Source: Chrysomallon squamiferum (taxonomy: Eukaryota > Mollusca > Gastropoda > Neomphalida > Peltospiridae). From it: a stretch of DNA of 64,000 bases. The stretch spans positions 14,941,476-15,005,475 of the forward strand of contig CM022665.1 of the NCBI GenBank assembly GCA_012295275.1. The letters run 5' to 3'. The notes beneath the pieces were generated by a model. The model saw only the letters and a list, made by a program, of their open reading frames with translations, was not told the origin of the DNA and searched no databases. This document shows positions 13,135-35,144 of the stretch, in pieces (the first letter of the stretch is position 1; each line of letters begins with the position of its first letter). Made by a program: the position numbers and the translations under genes.

Positions 13135-13318
13135 CAGGGTATTCATAAAGTTACTATACAGTTATTTGTAATAAAGAAATGTCATGGTGAAACAAAACAA
13201 TTTTTCAGAAAATATAACAATATAAGCAATTAATATACTATTTTATGGAGTTGTTTTTAGTATGACTATTTAACAGTTGTTTTCAGCTGAACAGTATAGT
13301 AACTTTACGGACACCCTG
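13135..13318. mobile_element. Tc1/mariner-type MITE, 184 bp, copy 2
   Basis: Starts CAGGGTATTCATAAAGTTAC and ends GTAACTTTACGGACACCCTG, with TA on each side. It pairs with 10200-10386 through the segmental duplication and has the better preserved left end. Confidence 0.8.
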
Positions 13319-13338
13319 TATGTATATTATGCGTATAT

Positions 13339-13372
<34 letters not shown>

Positions 13373-13689
13373 AAAGAAAATTCGGCATATTAAAAACTTT
13401 AATCTTCTAACATTCCTTACTGGTTTCAGCAGTTGCATAAATATACATATAATGATATATAGTATATTTGTTGTTTATACTAATAAAATTAACATTATTA
13501 CATATACCATATTTGTTTGAACTATGCTTCTTATTTTATAACTAATAATACTGAATATATAAACAGGGTAAGTGAACTAAAAACTGAAAGGTAGTATAAT
13601 TTCCATCAGCAAAATTAAATTTTGATTTATCTGATGCAGATAAATGAATTATGTTTATGACATGTACTGTGCTGATAATAGGTTTTCCC

Positions 13690-14185
13690 GAGAACATTCA
13701 TGAATTTTCCAGGTCTGATTACAATTTTACCAGTAATTTTCAAGACTTGTCCAGTAATATTAATGATTTTTCCAGTAGTTTTCACTGTTTATGTAATACT
13801 GATATCAGTGTTTTCAGTAATTCTCATGAAGTGCAGTACTGATAACAATTTTTCCAGTAATGGTCATGAGTTGTGAAGTAATGCAAGTTTTTCTAGTAGT
13901 TTTTCTTACCTATACAGTGATGATAACAATTTTTCAAATTATTTTCATGACTTGTGCAGTACTGATTACAATTTTTCCAGTAGTTTTCTTTATTTATGCA
14001 GCAGTAAGGATAACATTTTTTCCAGCAATTTTCATGACTTGCACAGTAGTGATGGTTTTTTCCTTAATATTCATGACTGGTGCAGTAATGGCAAGTTTTC
14101 CAGCAATTCAGTGCTTGAGCAGTATAAATAAGTTTTTCCAGTAATATTCATGATTTGTGCAGTAATGATAACAGTTTTTCCACAC
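13690..14185 (+). repeat. Degenerate minisatellite, unit about 42 bp, about 12 copies
   Basis: Successive units follow the pattern TTTTTCCAGTAATTTTCATG then ACTTGTGCAGTACTGATAACAA, with substitutions and small length changes. The apparent open frames at 13651-13842 and 13860-14144 are by-products of this array and are not called as genes. Confidence 0.85.
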
Positions 14186-14694
14186 TTAATGTTTTAATAT
14201 TCCCTTTTTTTTTCAAAAAAAAAAAAAAAAAAAAAAAAACTTTTATTTTCTTTTCTTTTTTTAAAATAACATTAATAAGGTATAAAATTAATTAAATAAA
14301 ATGAAACAGTTATCACTAATAATGATATATAGGAAATGTTTGTGAGAAAGAAAAATGGTACAGATGGGGAAAAGAAGAAAAATAGCCAAAGAGAGAAGAC
14401 AGATTTAAAACAAAATATTTTACATTATTGGCAATTACTAGCTGTTTAACCATTAATATTTGAGGTGCATAACCAAATATTTAACAATGAAGCTAAATGA
14501 ATCTAAAATTAACAAAAATACATATATGTGTGTACCTCAGTCCACATTAAGTGATTTTATTTAAATATTTAATAATAAAGAAAAATAAAATTATTTATAT
14601 ACAAAAAAATTCAAAATGTTTAAAAGACTGTTATAAACTTTATAGAATTATATATTATTAAATCACTGAAAAACCATAGACAATAAAAACTAAC
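14186..14694. other. Region beyond the last resolved NPAT exon, possible NPAT 3' end
   Basis: It contains a poly-A tract at about 14214-14239. On the minus strand there is a pyrimidine-rich tract ending CATTATTAG near 14312, followed at once by TGA, and an AATAAA at 14247-14242. These could be a terminal acceptor, stop and polyadenylation signal for NPAT, but this is not proved. Confidence 0.35.
14242..14247 (-). terminator. Candidate NPAT polyadenylation signal AATAAA
   Basis: The minus-strand AATAAA lies downstream of the last resolved NPAT exon. The run of A/T around it makes chance occurrence quite possible. Confidence 0.3.
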
Positions 14695-25929
<11,235 letters not shown>

Positions 25930-26241
25930 TTTTTACATCAGAAAAATTCAATTTATTTCTGTGTAAAAAACAAGCTGCTTTACGCGATCACGAATCTTGC
26001 GAACGGCGCCGAAATATAACATAACGGTTTGCGATTGTCGTAAATTGCGAAATTTACATAGATATACATAATTAAATACAATATACACTTCTAAAATAAT
26101 ACAAAATAAATTTGATATTAATTTGCCAATGTTACTGTAACATTTAAGTGTTTATAAATATTACGACAACAATAACCTATAATGTGTGTATGGAGTATCT
26201 TCGAGATATATATTTATTTTCTGTATTAAAATAAAGTTCCT
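25930..26241. promoter_or_regulatory. Shared bidirectional promoter region of NPAT and PEX7
   Basis: Only 312 bases separate the NPAT and PEX7 start codons, which diverge. The part at about 25980-26045 is unusually rich in CG dinucleotides for this AT-rich window (for example GCGAACGGCGCCGAAA). The minus-strand word TTTCGGCGCC loosely resembles an E2F site, but it does not match the consensus exactly. No TATA box is obvious, as is usual for divergent housekeeping promoters. Confidence 0.7.
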
Positions 26242-26464
26242 ATGACCCTATCCTTTAAAACAGAGGCAAGACATGGATACTCTGTGAAGTTTTCGCCTTA
26301 TTTTCCTCAACGTTTAGCATGTGTGACATGTCAGTATTATGGCATTGCAGGTAATAACATTTGTTTTTAAGAAAATACATTTTTATTCGAATGCTGTTTT
26401 GTTTAAACTACAACTTCTACACAGAACAGCTTACAAGTAATTAGTCATTTGAATGTAAACTAGA

Positions 26465-26559
<95 letters not shown>

Positions 26560-27505
26560 AATGTATTTGATGTATCATTATATGTGTATCGTATATGTAC
26601 CAGTTTTTATTTTTATTCATTTTAGGATGTGGTACCTTATTCATTCTCGATCAAACTCCACAAGGACTAAGTGTAATAAAGACATTTGAATGGAGTGATG
26701 GTCTTTTTGATTTAGCTTGGGCAGAAAATAATGAAAATATTTTAGTCACTGGTGCAGGAGATGGTTCTATTCTGGTATGGGATACTGTACAGCCAAAGGT
26801 AAATCCAAACATTAAATGAACATTGTCAGAGGTAGATCTTGATTTAAGAAAAGGATAACACTTTTATTTTGATGGCTATGAAAAGACTTGAACTGAAAAT
26901 GAGTTCATATTTTTAAAAATCTGATTGGCTAAAAACAAGAAAATGAGATAGGTATAATATTATATATGCTATGAGACCCATATCATCCAGCCAAGTTGAA
27001 GGGGGAGGCTGATCTCATTAATATTAACAGGTTCTCAGTCAGCCATGTTGTTGGAAAATCAAAGTAATCTTGCCCTAGACATTTTTAATATATTTTTATT
27101 TATCTATTTATTTTTAATTTTTAATTAATTTATTTATTTATCATTTTTATATGATTATTATTATTATTTTTTTTTTTTTTTTTTTTTTTTCAAATATGAA
27201 ATTTACTGCATGCAGTTTTATTATAAATTATTTATTACAGTGGTTCTCATTTTTATTTCTTAATTTTTTCTTTTCTTTAATTTTCAGGGACCTGTAAGAG
27301 CTTTTAAAGAACACACTAAGGAGGTAATCTGTAAATTAATCTCAGTATATATTTTCTATGTATACTAAGTATTCTGTGTATATTAAGTATATTAAGAACT
27401 TGTATAGATCTGAGCTGATAAATTTTTAATTTTCATTTTTGTGTTTGTGACTCAAAATGACAGTTATTGTCTGAAGAATAATTCATCCATAGAAATTATG
27501 GGGAG

Positions 27506-27539
<34 letters not shown>

Positions 27540-30500
27540 AATTGAATCAGCAATTTTTAAAATATTTTTTATTTTAAAAAGTAAATAAAATGAGAATAAC
27601 AATTTATCATCTAACATTTTAAAACAAATTCCACATAACTTATCCAAAAAATAAAATAAATATTAAATTTCTCAGATGTATAAATTAAAGCATTAAATTT
27701 GGTAGTTTGTTCATTTAAACCACTTTTGTTATAAATATACATATAAATTGAGTTAAAAATTCAAATTGCCTTTTTTTTTTTCAGGTTAATTCTGTAGACT
27801 GGAGCCTGACTCAGAATGAGAATCTAGTTCTGTCTGGATCATGGGATAATGAGATTAAACTGGTACATACTAATTTATTTATATATTAATGAATTTAAAC
27901 CATATATACCATTGTAATCTTAGTTTATAGCAAAAAATATTATTCCCTTAATATATGGCAAAACATATTTTGGGTGAAGATATGAAAATGTTTTTCCATC
28001 ATTTTATTTGATGCAGTAATCTTATCAGTCATCATATTAGTATTTATAACAATTATCTGTTCACATAATTTATAATTTATTTATTTAAGTATTCAAAATC
28101 ATGAATTCTTCCTGACACTATCTCTTTCATAGAATTATTCCTCCAGGATTTAATTTCCTAATATATTTCCAAAGACAAGTATTCTCTGGTATGTATAAGA
28201 AACACACAGACACTCGTATACACACACATGCACACATGCACAGACACACACATACACAGAAAGATATACACACTTACAAATACATAGAGTAGCATAAATT
28301 ATAAAATTGTATTAAACTTGACACACAAAAGCTGTTGTTGACATTGTTTCTAAATGTGATTTCAGTGGGATCTACACAGCAGTCACTCTCTGAACACTTA
28401 CACTGGACATGCATATATTGTATACAATGTTGTCTGGTCACCACATATTCCTGGCTGCTTTGCATCGGCTTCTGGTAAATAATTATCCAAGTCAAAATTA
28501 AAAGAGACAGAAGATTTTATTTTCTATTAATTATCTGTATGAAAATTCAAAGTCACATTATCTATGTGGAAATTAAAAGTTAGATAAGAATTATCTCTTG
28601 GAAAATTGTGTGAGGTTTCTAAAAGTAAAGTCCTTGTGGCTTTATTTATAAATGTTTTTAATTTATGATGTATTATTCAATTGCAGAAGTATTTAGTTTA
28701 ATATAAAAAAAATGCAATACATCTTACATATATTTTTGTAGTTTATTTTATTTCATTTATTTTTTTTATGCAACTATTCTAAAATATACAAATGTCTGTT
28801 TTTTCTAAAGAATTTCTAATTTAAATTTGTTTTGTATTTGAATATTTACAAACATGGATTAAATATAAATAATATTTGTTACAGGTGACCACACATTACG
28901 AGTATGGGATGCCAGACAAGGCACATTTGCCAGTACAGTGATACCAGCACATGAAGGCGAGGTCCTTACCTGCGACTGGTGTAAATATGATCAGGTGTGA
29001 ACAAGGGTTGAGACTGAGATAATGATAGGCATAACTGATAGTTTGATTCCATAGCATCAGACATTTATTTCATACATTTTCTTATTAAACAGGAAGTCTC
29101 CAAGTTTCATTCCTTATTTATCATAAACTTTGATCTTTGACTGTTTTGAGTGTCTGAGTCAGTTATTAACATCCAGTCCTTAGAATTAAATAAATGTAAA
29201 AATAATGTTTAAACTGTTTCAGAATTTGCTGTTCAGTGGAAGTGTTAATACCTCAATCCGAGGATGGGATCTAAGAAATACAAGGATACCTATGTGTGAA
29301 CTGAAAGGACACCAGTATGCAGTTCGCAGAATTAGGGTAATTTCATGTTTTACATTTCAGTTCCTTCTCTATTTCTTTTTTAATTCTTCTTTTTTGTTTA
29401 TTATTGTGAAAACTGATTCTTCAGTGAAAAAAGTATTCATCAAAGAGTGAATGTTACAAGATCATTTCTCCTTGCACTTTATCATCTTCCAGCCAATGCC
29501 CTTCAACTTATGTATTATAAACTTTCATATCTTTGAATTATACATATAAAAGATATCTAACTGGTAATTGGTAAGAGCTGCATACAAAATGGCTGTAGTG
29601 GATTTAATAGTATCTATATTAAAACATTTTAAAACCTGATAAAAGACTATGATAAAACATTTCTGAGATATTATTACACCAGCATTCATTGTCATTATAA
29701 ATACAAATTGATGAAATCACATAAAGAGGATTAACTTTTATTATTTCAATAAAAAGTAAAGTACAATTATAAACAAAAATTTATAAATTTCTTTTATAAC
29801 AAATTTTTTTTTTTACTTTTTTTTTACAGACATCACAATTTGTTATTAATTTTAATAAGATCAAAGTAAAATTTTAAAAATTAAATAAATTATAGATAGT
29901 AAAACAAAATTTTTTTTTTTTTTTTTTTTTTAATTTTTACTTCTTTTACAGACATCACCTTTTGTAAAGACAATGTTAGCATCTTGTTCCTATGACTTTA
30001 CAGTCAGGTAATTTCAATTTTCTTTTTATAGAAAAGTTAACTTAATTCAAATAGGCTTTAAATTAAAGATGTTAGCATGTATAATCTGATATTGGCTGAA
30101 ACTTGAAGACTTAAAAATTTAGAAATACGGCTTTCACTGGGTAATTAAAAATAGCTCCCAGCAAAATTAACAAGACCAGTAGTTGTACTGCCACCTCACA
30201 GAGGGCAGTACATACCAGACATTTTACTGGGAGTATCAGTGGGTGTGTCTGCTTCTCACAGCATAACAGCAAATTTGTTTAAGACCATGGTTTAAATTTG
30301 GTTTCTGCAGTTAACCCTAATAAAATTATGAGAGGGTGTATTCACTTATCACAAGGAAAAGGGTTTATACTGTTTACGTTCTTTATTAGATCTTTTTTAA
30401 AATAAAATTTCCTATTAAAGATTCTTTCTTTTATCATTATTATTCACCTGACAGTCAGTGATGCCAAAACAAATATGCTTGTTGTAGCTGTTTAAGTATC

Positions 30501-31919
30501 AACATAACTAATGCTTTTATTCTGGGAACGAAATTATTTTCAAACAATTTTGTGAAATGGCACTCTCATCTACAATTATTGTTCTGAAAGATTTTATTTA
30601 CCAAGCTTTACGATAAACAAAATTAAACACTGCTTCAAATGTTAATTTAAAATCAGTCAGATTATTTTTTTTATTTTTTTTAAACTAAACAAGAAATTAA
30701 ATTGAAGAGAACATTTAGTTGCATCAGTATATCCTAAAAGTAACAGATATAAAAATAAAAAAATAATAATGTTATGAAAAATTTAATGTTTTTATATTTA
30801 TTTCTGTTTCAGGCTGTGGGATTTCACAAAACCAAATGCCACAGAAATTATTTCTCACCACACAGAATTTGTCTATGGCTTGGATTTTAATTTGCATGTT
30901 CCTGGACAGGTATAAAGTGATGACAAATTAAAAATATTCTTTTAAAAATTATTTAACTATATTTATCACCCTAACACAGCTAAATACTGTTTCAAGTTGC
31001 CTAAATTGTGATATTTATATAAATATACGTATTTAGGTATGTGACGACATCCTGTATCATGCCAAGAAGTTTTTGTTTCAGTCGCTAGTATAAGCTTCTG
31101 GTAAAGAACTGCTTCCAGAATTGGCTTTCATTGTTCTTTGCATTGTTATTAACAAATGTCATAATTTTATGGATAATATACAGGCCTATCATTTGTCTTG
31201 CTGTGATATTTTTCAAAACCATAATGCCTAATTTCCAGATTTTTCTGCCAAAGTTTCTGCATTAGTGGTCACGAAAACCATCCCCAATTATACAGATGAT
31301 GGGTAAAATGTTCTTTCAAACCATTATAACAAGTTTCTTTGATTATTTAGTGATCTACTTGCTAAATTTAATGGAAATTGATCAATTACCAATCACTCTG
31401 CCAAGCAGCACCTTGATCAATGTTTACATTGTAACTGATTATAAAACCATAAAAACAGTATCAGATTTTTTAGTATCTTAAGAAGCTGTTTATGGATAGT
31501 ATTTCATTCAGTTAGTTTTTATTGAGCGAATATCTCATAATTAATGATTATCCTTTTGAGCTAAAAAATTGAGCTATGTCAAACTGGGTCACATGACTAA
31601 TTTCCTGCATCCTTATTAGTTAATGTCCTCTATTTACAATAATAAATGCATTTATTTTTTACTAAAAAATAACTTTTGGGTTCGTGGAATATTCAATGTT
31701 TTACCTTTATCAAGTTTTATTTAAATTCTTTAATAAATAATTTGCAGTTTCTTGAGCAAGAAATGTTGGTCATAAATCAGGTTAGGTGCTGTTTTTTAAC
31801 CAATTAAGACAAAAGCCAAAATGTGGCAAATTAGGCAACATTTAAATTGCCATAAGTGACTGTGTAATGGTCATAAAAAAGGGATTTACTTACCATTGGA
31901 AAGATCTTTTTCGTGACTT

Positions 31920-31950
<31 letters not shown>

Positions 31951-32304
31951 TTTTCGTCACATACTTACATAATTAAATTATCGGTACATTATCAAAATAT
32001 AAAAAAATAAAACTTGATAATAATTCACCTGCAGATCTGGAGCATCAAATACTGCATTGCCACATTGTTCTTTTTAGTAAAATACATTTATTCATTTGAA
32101 TATACTGATCAAAAATCTTTGTTATTAGTAGTAACCTAGCTATGATGAATGAATTTAAAATAATCCAATGTTTCTGTTTTATTTGTTGTTACCATGTACT
32201 GTTTATAAGACATTTAAAATGTTTTAAATTTACAGATAGCAGACTGCAGCTGGGATGAATTTGTCAAGGTTTACCAAACAGCATGTACTCCTGTCATCAG
32301 CTAA
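26242..32304 (+). CDS. PEX7: Peroxisomal targeting signal 2 receptor (peroxin-7), ten coding exons
   Basis: Coding exons: 26242-26350, 26626-26798, 27288-27323, 27785-27862, 28366-28474, 28885-28994, 29223-29336, 29952-30007, 30813-30909 and 32236-32304. They join in phase to 316 residues; human PEX7 has 323. PEX7 is a cytosolic beta-propeller that binds PTS2 cargo such as thiolase and delivers it to the peroxisomal import machinery with PEX5. The WD blades are visible in order: [41 protein letters not shown] and [13 protein letters not shown], ending in the family signature [13 protein letters not shown]. The fragments [14 protein letters not shown] and CDWCKYDQ match the PEX7 family closely. 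The chosen ATG gives a short leader before [12 protein letters not shown]. It is divergent from NPAT and convergent with the VWA gene. Confidence 0.97.
26470..26555 (+). repeat. CT dinucleotide microsatellite, about 43 units, in PEX7 intron 1
   Basis: An uninterrupted CT run lies about 70 bases upstream of the exon 2 acceptor. It probably lies inside or next to the pyrimidine-rich region used for splicing. Confidence 0.98.
29819..29850 (+). other. Decoy 3' splice site upstream of PEX7 exon 8
   Basis: TTTTTACAGACATCACAATTTG at 29821 nearly repeats the true exon 8 acceptor region TTTTACAGACATCACCTTTTG at 29944. Use of the upstream AG would read a few residues in frame and then reach TAA at about 29875, truncating the protein. 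Confidence 0.6.
31037..31964. mobile_element. Candidate TIR element of about 0.93 kb in PEX7 intron 9
   Basis: GTATGTGACGA at 31037-31047 is matched by its exact inverse TCGTCACATAC at 31954-31964. TTA lies just outside each end, with one extra G on the left. The right end abuts a TTTA tetranucleotide array (31919-31953). No transposase is visible, and the class cannot be decided from 11-bp ends. Confidence 0.45.
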
Positions 32305-33343
32305 ATAAATCAGTGTGTGTGTGTGTGTGTGCATTCATTCATATTTCTGTTTACCTCACTGTGTATACAAATATGTGTGTGTGTGTGTGCATGTGTGTGT
32401 GTGCATGCATGCATATCAGTGACTTTGTGACACTATTTTGTTTCACATATTTGCTGTTGAAACAAACAGTTCAGTGATTTTCAAGATTAGGTTAATTTTA
32501 CTGCTCTCTCTCTCTCTCTATATATATACATCATATATATAATGACAGAATGCTGCATTTATGAAATAAAGCTTAAATCCTTTATGCACAGAATCACAAG
32601 GGGTCATTAATTTAAAGGCATTTTAAAAAAAAAATTATTTATTACAATTGTAATTGGAGCTTTTGTAACTTAACACTGAACATTCATTGATTTTCCTTTA
32701 ATGTTTGAATTATTCATTTTAATATCAGATTTTCATCATATGGAATATTTATGATCTTTAATGCACTGTTACCAATTTTTTTTAAATGTATATAAAATTA
32801 ACAAAATTAATATAGTTGTTGTTTTTTTTGGTTTTTTTTTTTTTTTTTTTTTTTCACACATAAGGATAAATCAATTCACATGTACTTCCTCTGTGTATGT
32901 AAGGGCACAGTGTGTGTGTGCATATACAAACTTGTATAGTATGTGTTTGTGTGAGCAGTGGTGTGTTTATATGTATATATGTATGTACACGTAATAGTAC
33001 AAATACATACATATAGAGATACTTGGAACATTTTTTTTTAAAAACCTGTAACAGTATATGTGTGTATTTCTAGTCACTTCACTTTTAAGGTTTCATAGGT
33101 TTTTGAATTTTTCATCTACAGGTTTGTTTATCTTAATATCTCCCAGTTAAATCCATACCTTTTATAATTATCTGTCCCTGTATTTTGAGCCAAGTAAACA
33201 TTTTATCTTCAGTGATAAGAACAGCTGCCAGTCTTTCTAGAGGAAACAGAGGAGTCAGCCATATACAAGAAACCTGATAAACATTTATCAATTATTAGCT
33301 TTAAAACTTTATAGTGTAAATATTTATTCAGTTTGTTCACAGC

Positions 33344-33375
<32 letters not shown>

Positions 33376-34447
33376 CTTTTTTTCCTTTTTAACGGTGGCT
33401 TTTCTTTCATTTGTCAGTCCGTTTCATTTTTTTTTTATTCAATATTTTCATGGAAATTTGTTTATCTTCATAAAGAATAAAATAAAGCATCACATAATCA
33501 TACAGACAACATTTATAATCAAGAATATATACTTTTTATTCAAAAATTAGTAACAAAAGATTAAAATGAACATTTGTTTGAATTATTTATTTTATTACAA
33601 CAAACACACACACATTATTTATATATATATATATCTTTAATGTAAATTAATAATACATCTAACAATCTGGGCCTTTTTTGTTTTCATTAACATAATGAAC
33701 AAAATGTTACATAAGTTACTAACAAAAAGCCTTAATGTATGGAATTTTATTTTTACATTTTACTAAAACATATAATTGATGTATATGGTTATGTCTAGAA
33801 CTAGTAGGTTAGGGAGTGAGAAGTTATAAACATTATATGTTCAGTTTCTTTAATTGCACACACACACACACACACACTCTTTATTTTTATTTTTAATTTT
33901 AATTTTAATTTTAATTTTAATTTTTCTAAATTTATTTACATTGTAATATGCATAGTTTGTTAAAACTGTTGTATTAATAAATGTGCCGTATCTGTGGTTA
34001 AATGTTAAATTTTGTGGTTTTATTTTTTGTTTTTTATTATTATTATATATTTTTCATATTTTTTATTTTTTTTATGCATTTAAAAATATCTAATGCATTA
34101 ATGTTGAATATCTTCTTTAAAATCAAAGAAGACCTAAAACAGAAATCTATCCAGTTTTTTGTTCTATGAATTATTCTGCAAAATATTAAAAAAAAAAAAA
34201 CTTGAAACAAGGGCATAAAACAAATAACAAATTCAATACAAATTTAACAACTCAACAAAACAAAGAAAAAATGTTAAATTTACATATAACAGGTATAATT
34301 GACTGCAAATCAAATGAGTAAAATAAATCTAAAAGAAATAACATTATATAAATTCACTGTTTATAAAAGTCTTGTTCTCAATTATTCTGAAGCTGATAAA
34401 CAAGTATACAGTTTGACATAAAAAAAATAAATTCTTTTTCAAATTAC

Positions 34448-34483
<36 letters not shown>

Positions 34484-35144
34484 GCATAAATAGTTTTTTT
34501 TCTAAGTCTATAGTTGTTATCAGCTTTAGAAATGTAGAGAATTGGATTTATTAACCTAGCATATTAAATGTTATTTTAAATGTTCCACTATTTTGATATG
34601 TTAATCTCCAATCAAAATAATTTGATTTCTCAGTTTTGCCTGTATTAATTAAAATAGTGTCTTCTGCTTCCTTGAAACATATCAGTTTCAGATCTTGTAG
34701 TTTAATAAACTGAGGTTATGCAGAACTGGGACTGGTTCAGGATTTCTGATATGAGGTGACATCACTCTAGGGATGTAACAGTCACAATGGAAAAATATGG
34801 AGAATTTTGGTCAACACACATCCATGTATATAAAATAATATAAAATAGTATGCAACTTGAACGTTACACACAATATTAGTTAAATGTAAAAGCAAAAGGT
34901 TAAAATTTTTAATGTTAGAAAAATATAAACAAGTAAATAACCTGAAAATAGTAATGATAATAAATAAAAACTGGTACTGTTAGGAAAAAAACAAAAACAT
35001 CAAATAAGTAACCTCAACATTTTTAAAGAAAAAAAAACAACAAAAAAAAGTTAACAAACTAACTTTTATATTAGAACATATTATAAAAGGAAAAACGTTT
35101 TTATATTTGTAATAGAAAGGAAGCCAAAAAGGCTGTAAGACGTT
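32305..35144. other. PEX7 3' flank and convergent intergenic DNA, low complexity
   Basis: No gene is visible. It contains GT arrays (about 32312-32330 and 32373-32402), a T run (about 32829-32854), a TTTTAA hexanucleotide array (about 33886-33926) and several AT arrays. The 3' untranslated regions of PEX7 and of the converging VWA gene must lie here. Confidence 0.6.
32565..32570 (+). terminator. Candidate PEX7 polyadenylation signal AATAAA
   Basis: Lies 261 bases after the PEX7 stop codon, a plausible distance. Another AATAAA overlaps the stop codon itself (32304-32309) and would leave almost no 3' UTR. Confidence 0.45.

Larger units (their letters stand above)
11571..13690. repeat. Segmental duplication, copy 2
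   Basis: Direct repeat of 7093-10760, beginning 8 bases after the TA flank of the Tigger element. Relative to copy 1 it lacks about 1.7 kb near 12715 and carries about 135 extra bases at about 12900-13036. Similarity fades into the 42-bp minisatellite at about 13690. Confidence 0.85.

Noticed and set aside
13860-14144. Apparent 94-residue hydrophobic protein
   Set aside because: It is produced by the 42-bp minisatellite, whose period is a multiple of three; no splice context or family similarity.
25995-26015. E2F site in the NPAT-PEX7 promoter
   Set aside because: The word TTTCGGCGCC is one base off the usual TTTSGCGC/TTTSSCGC forms, so it is mentioned only as a weak resemblance.
30140-30340. 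Possible SINE in PEX7 intron 8
   Set aside because: A GGTTTAAATTTGG word loosely resembles a B box, but no A box or tRNA-like folding could be supported.
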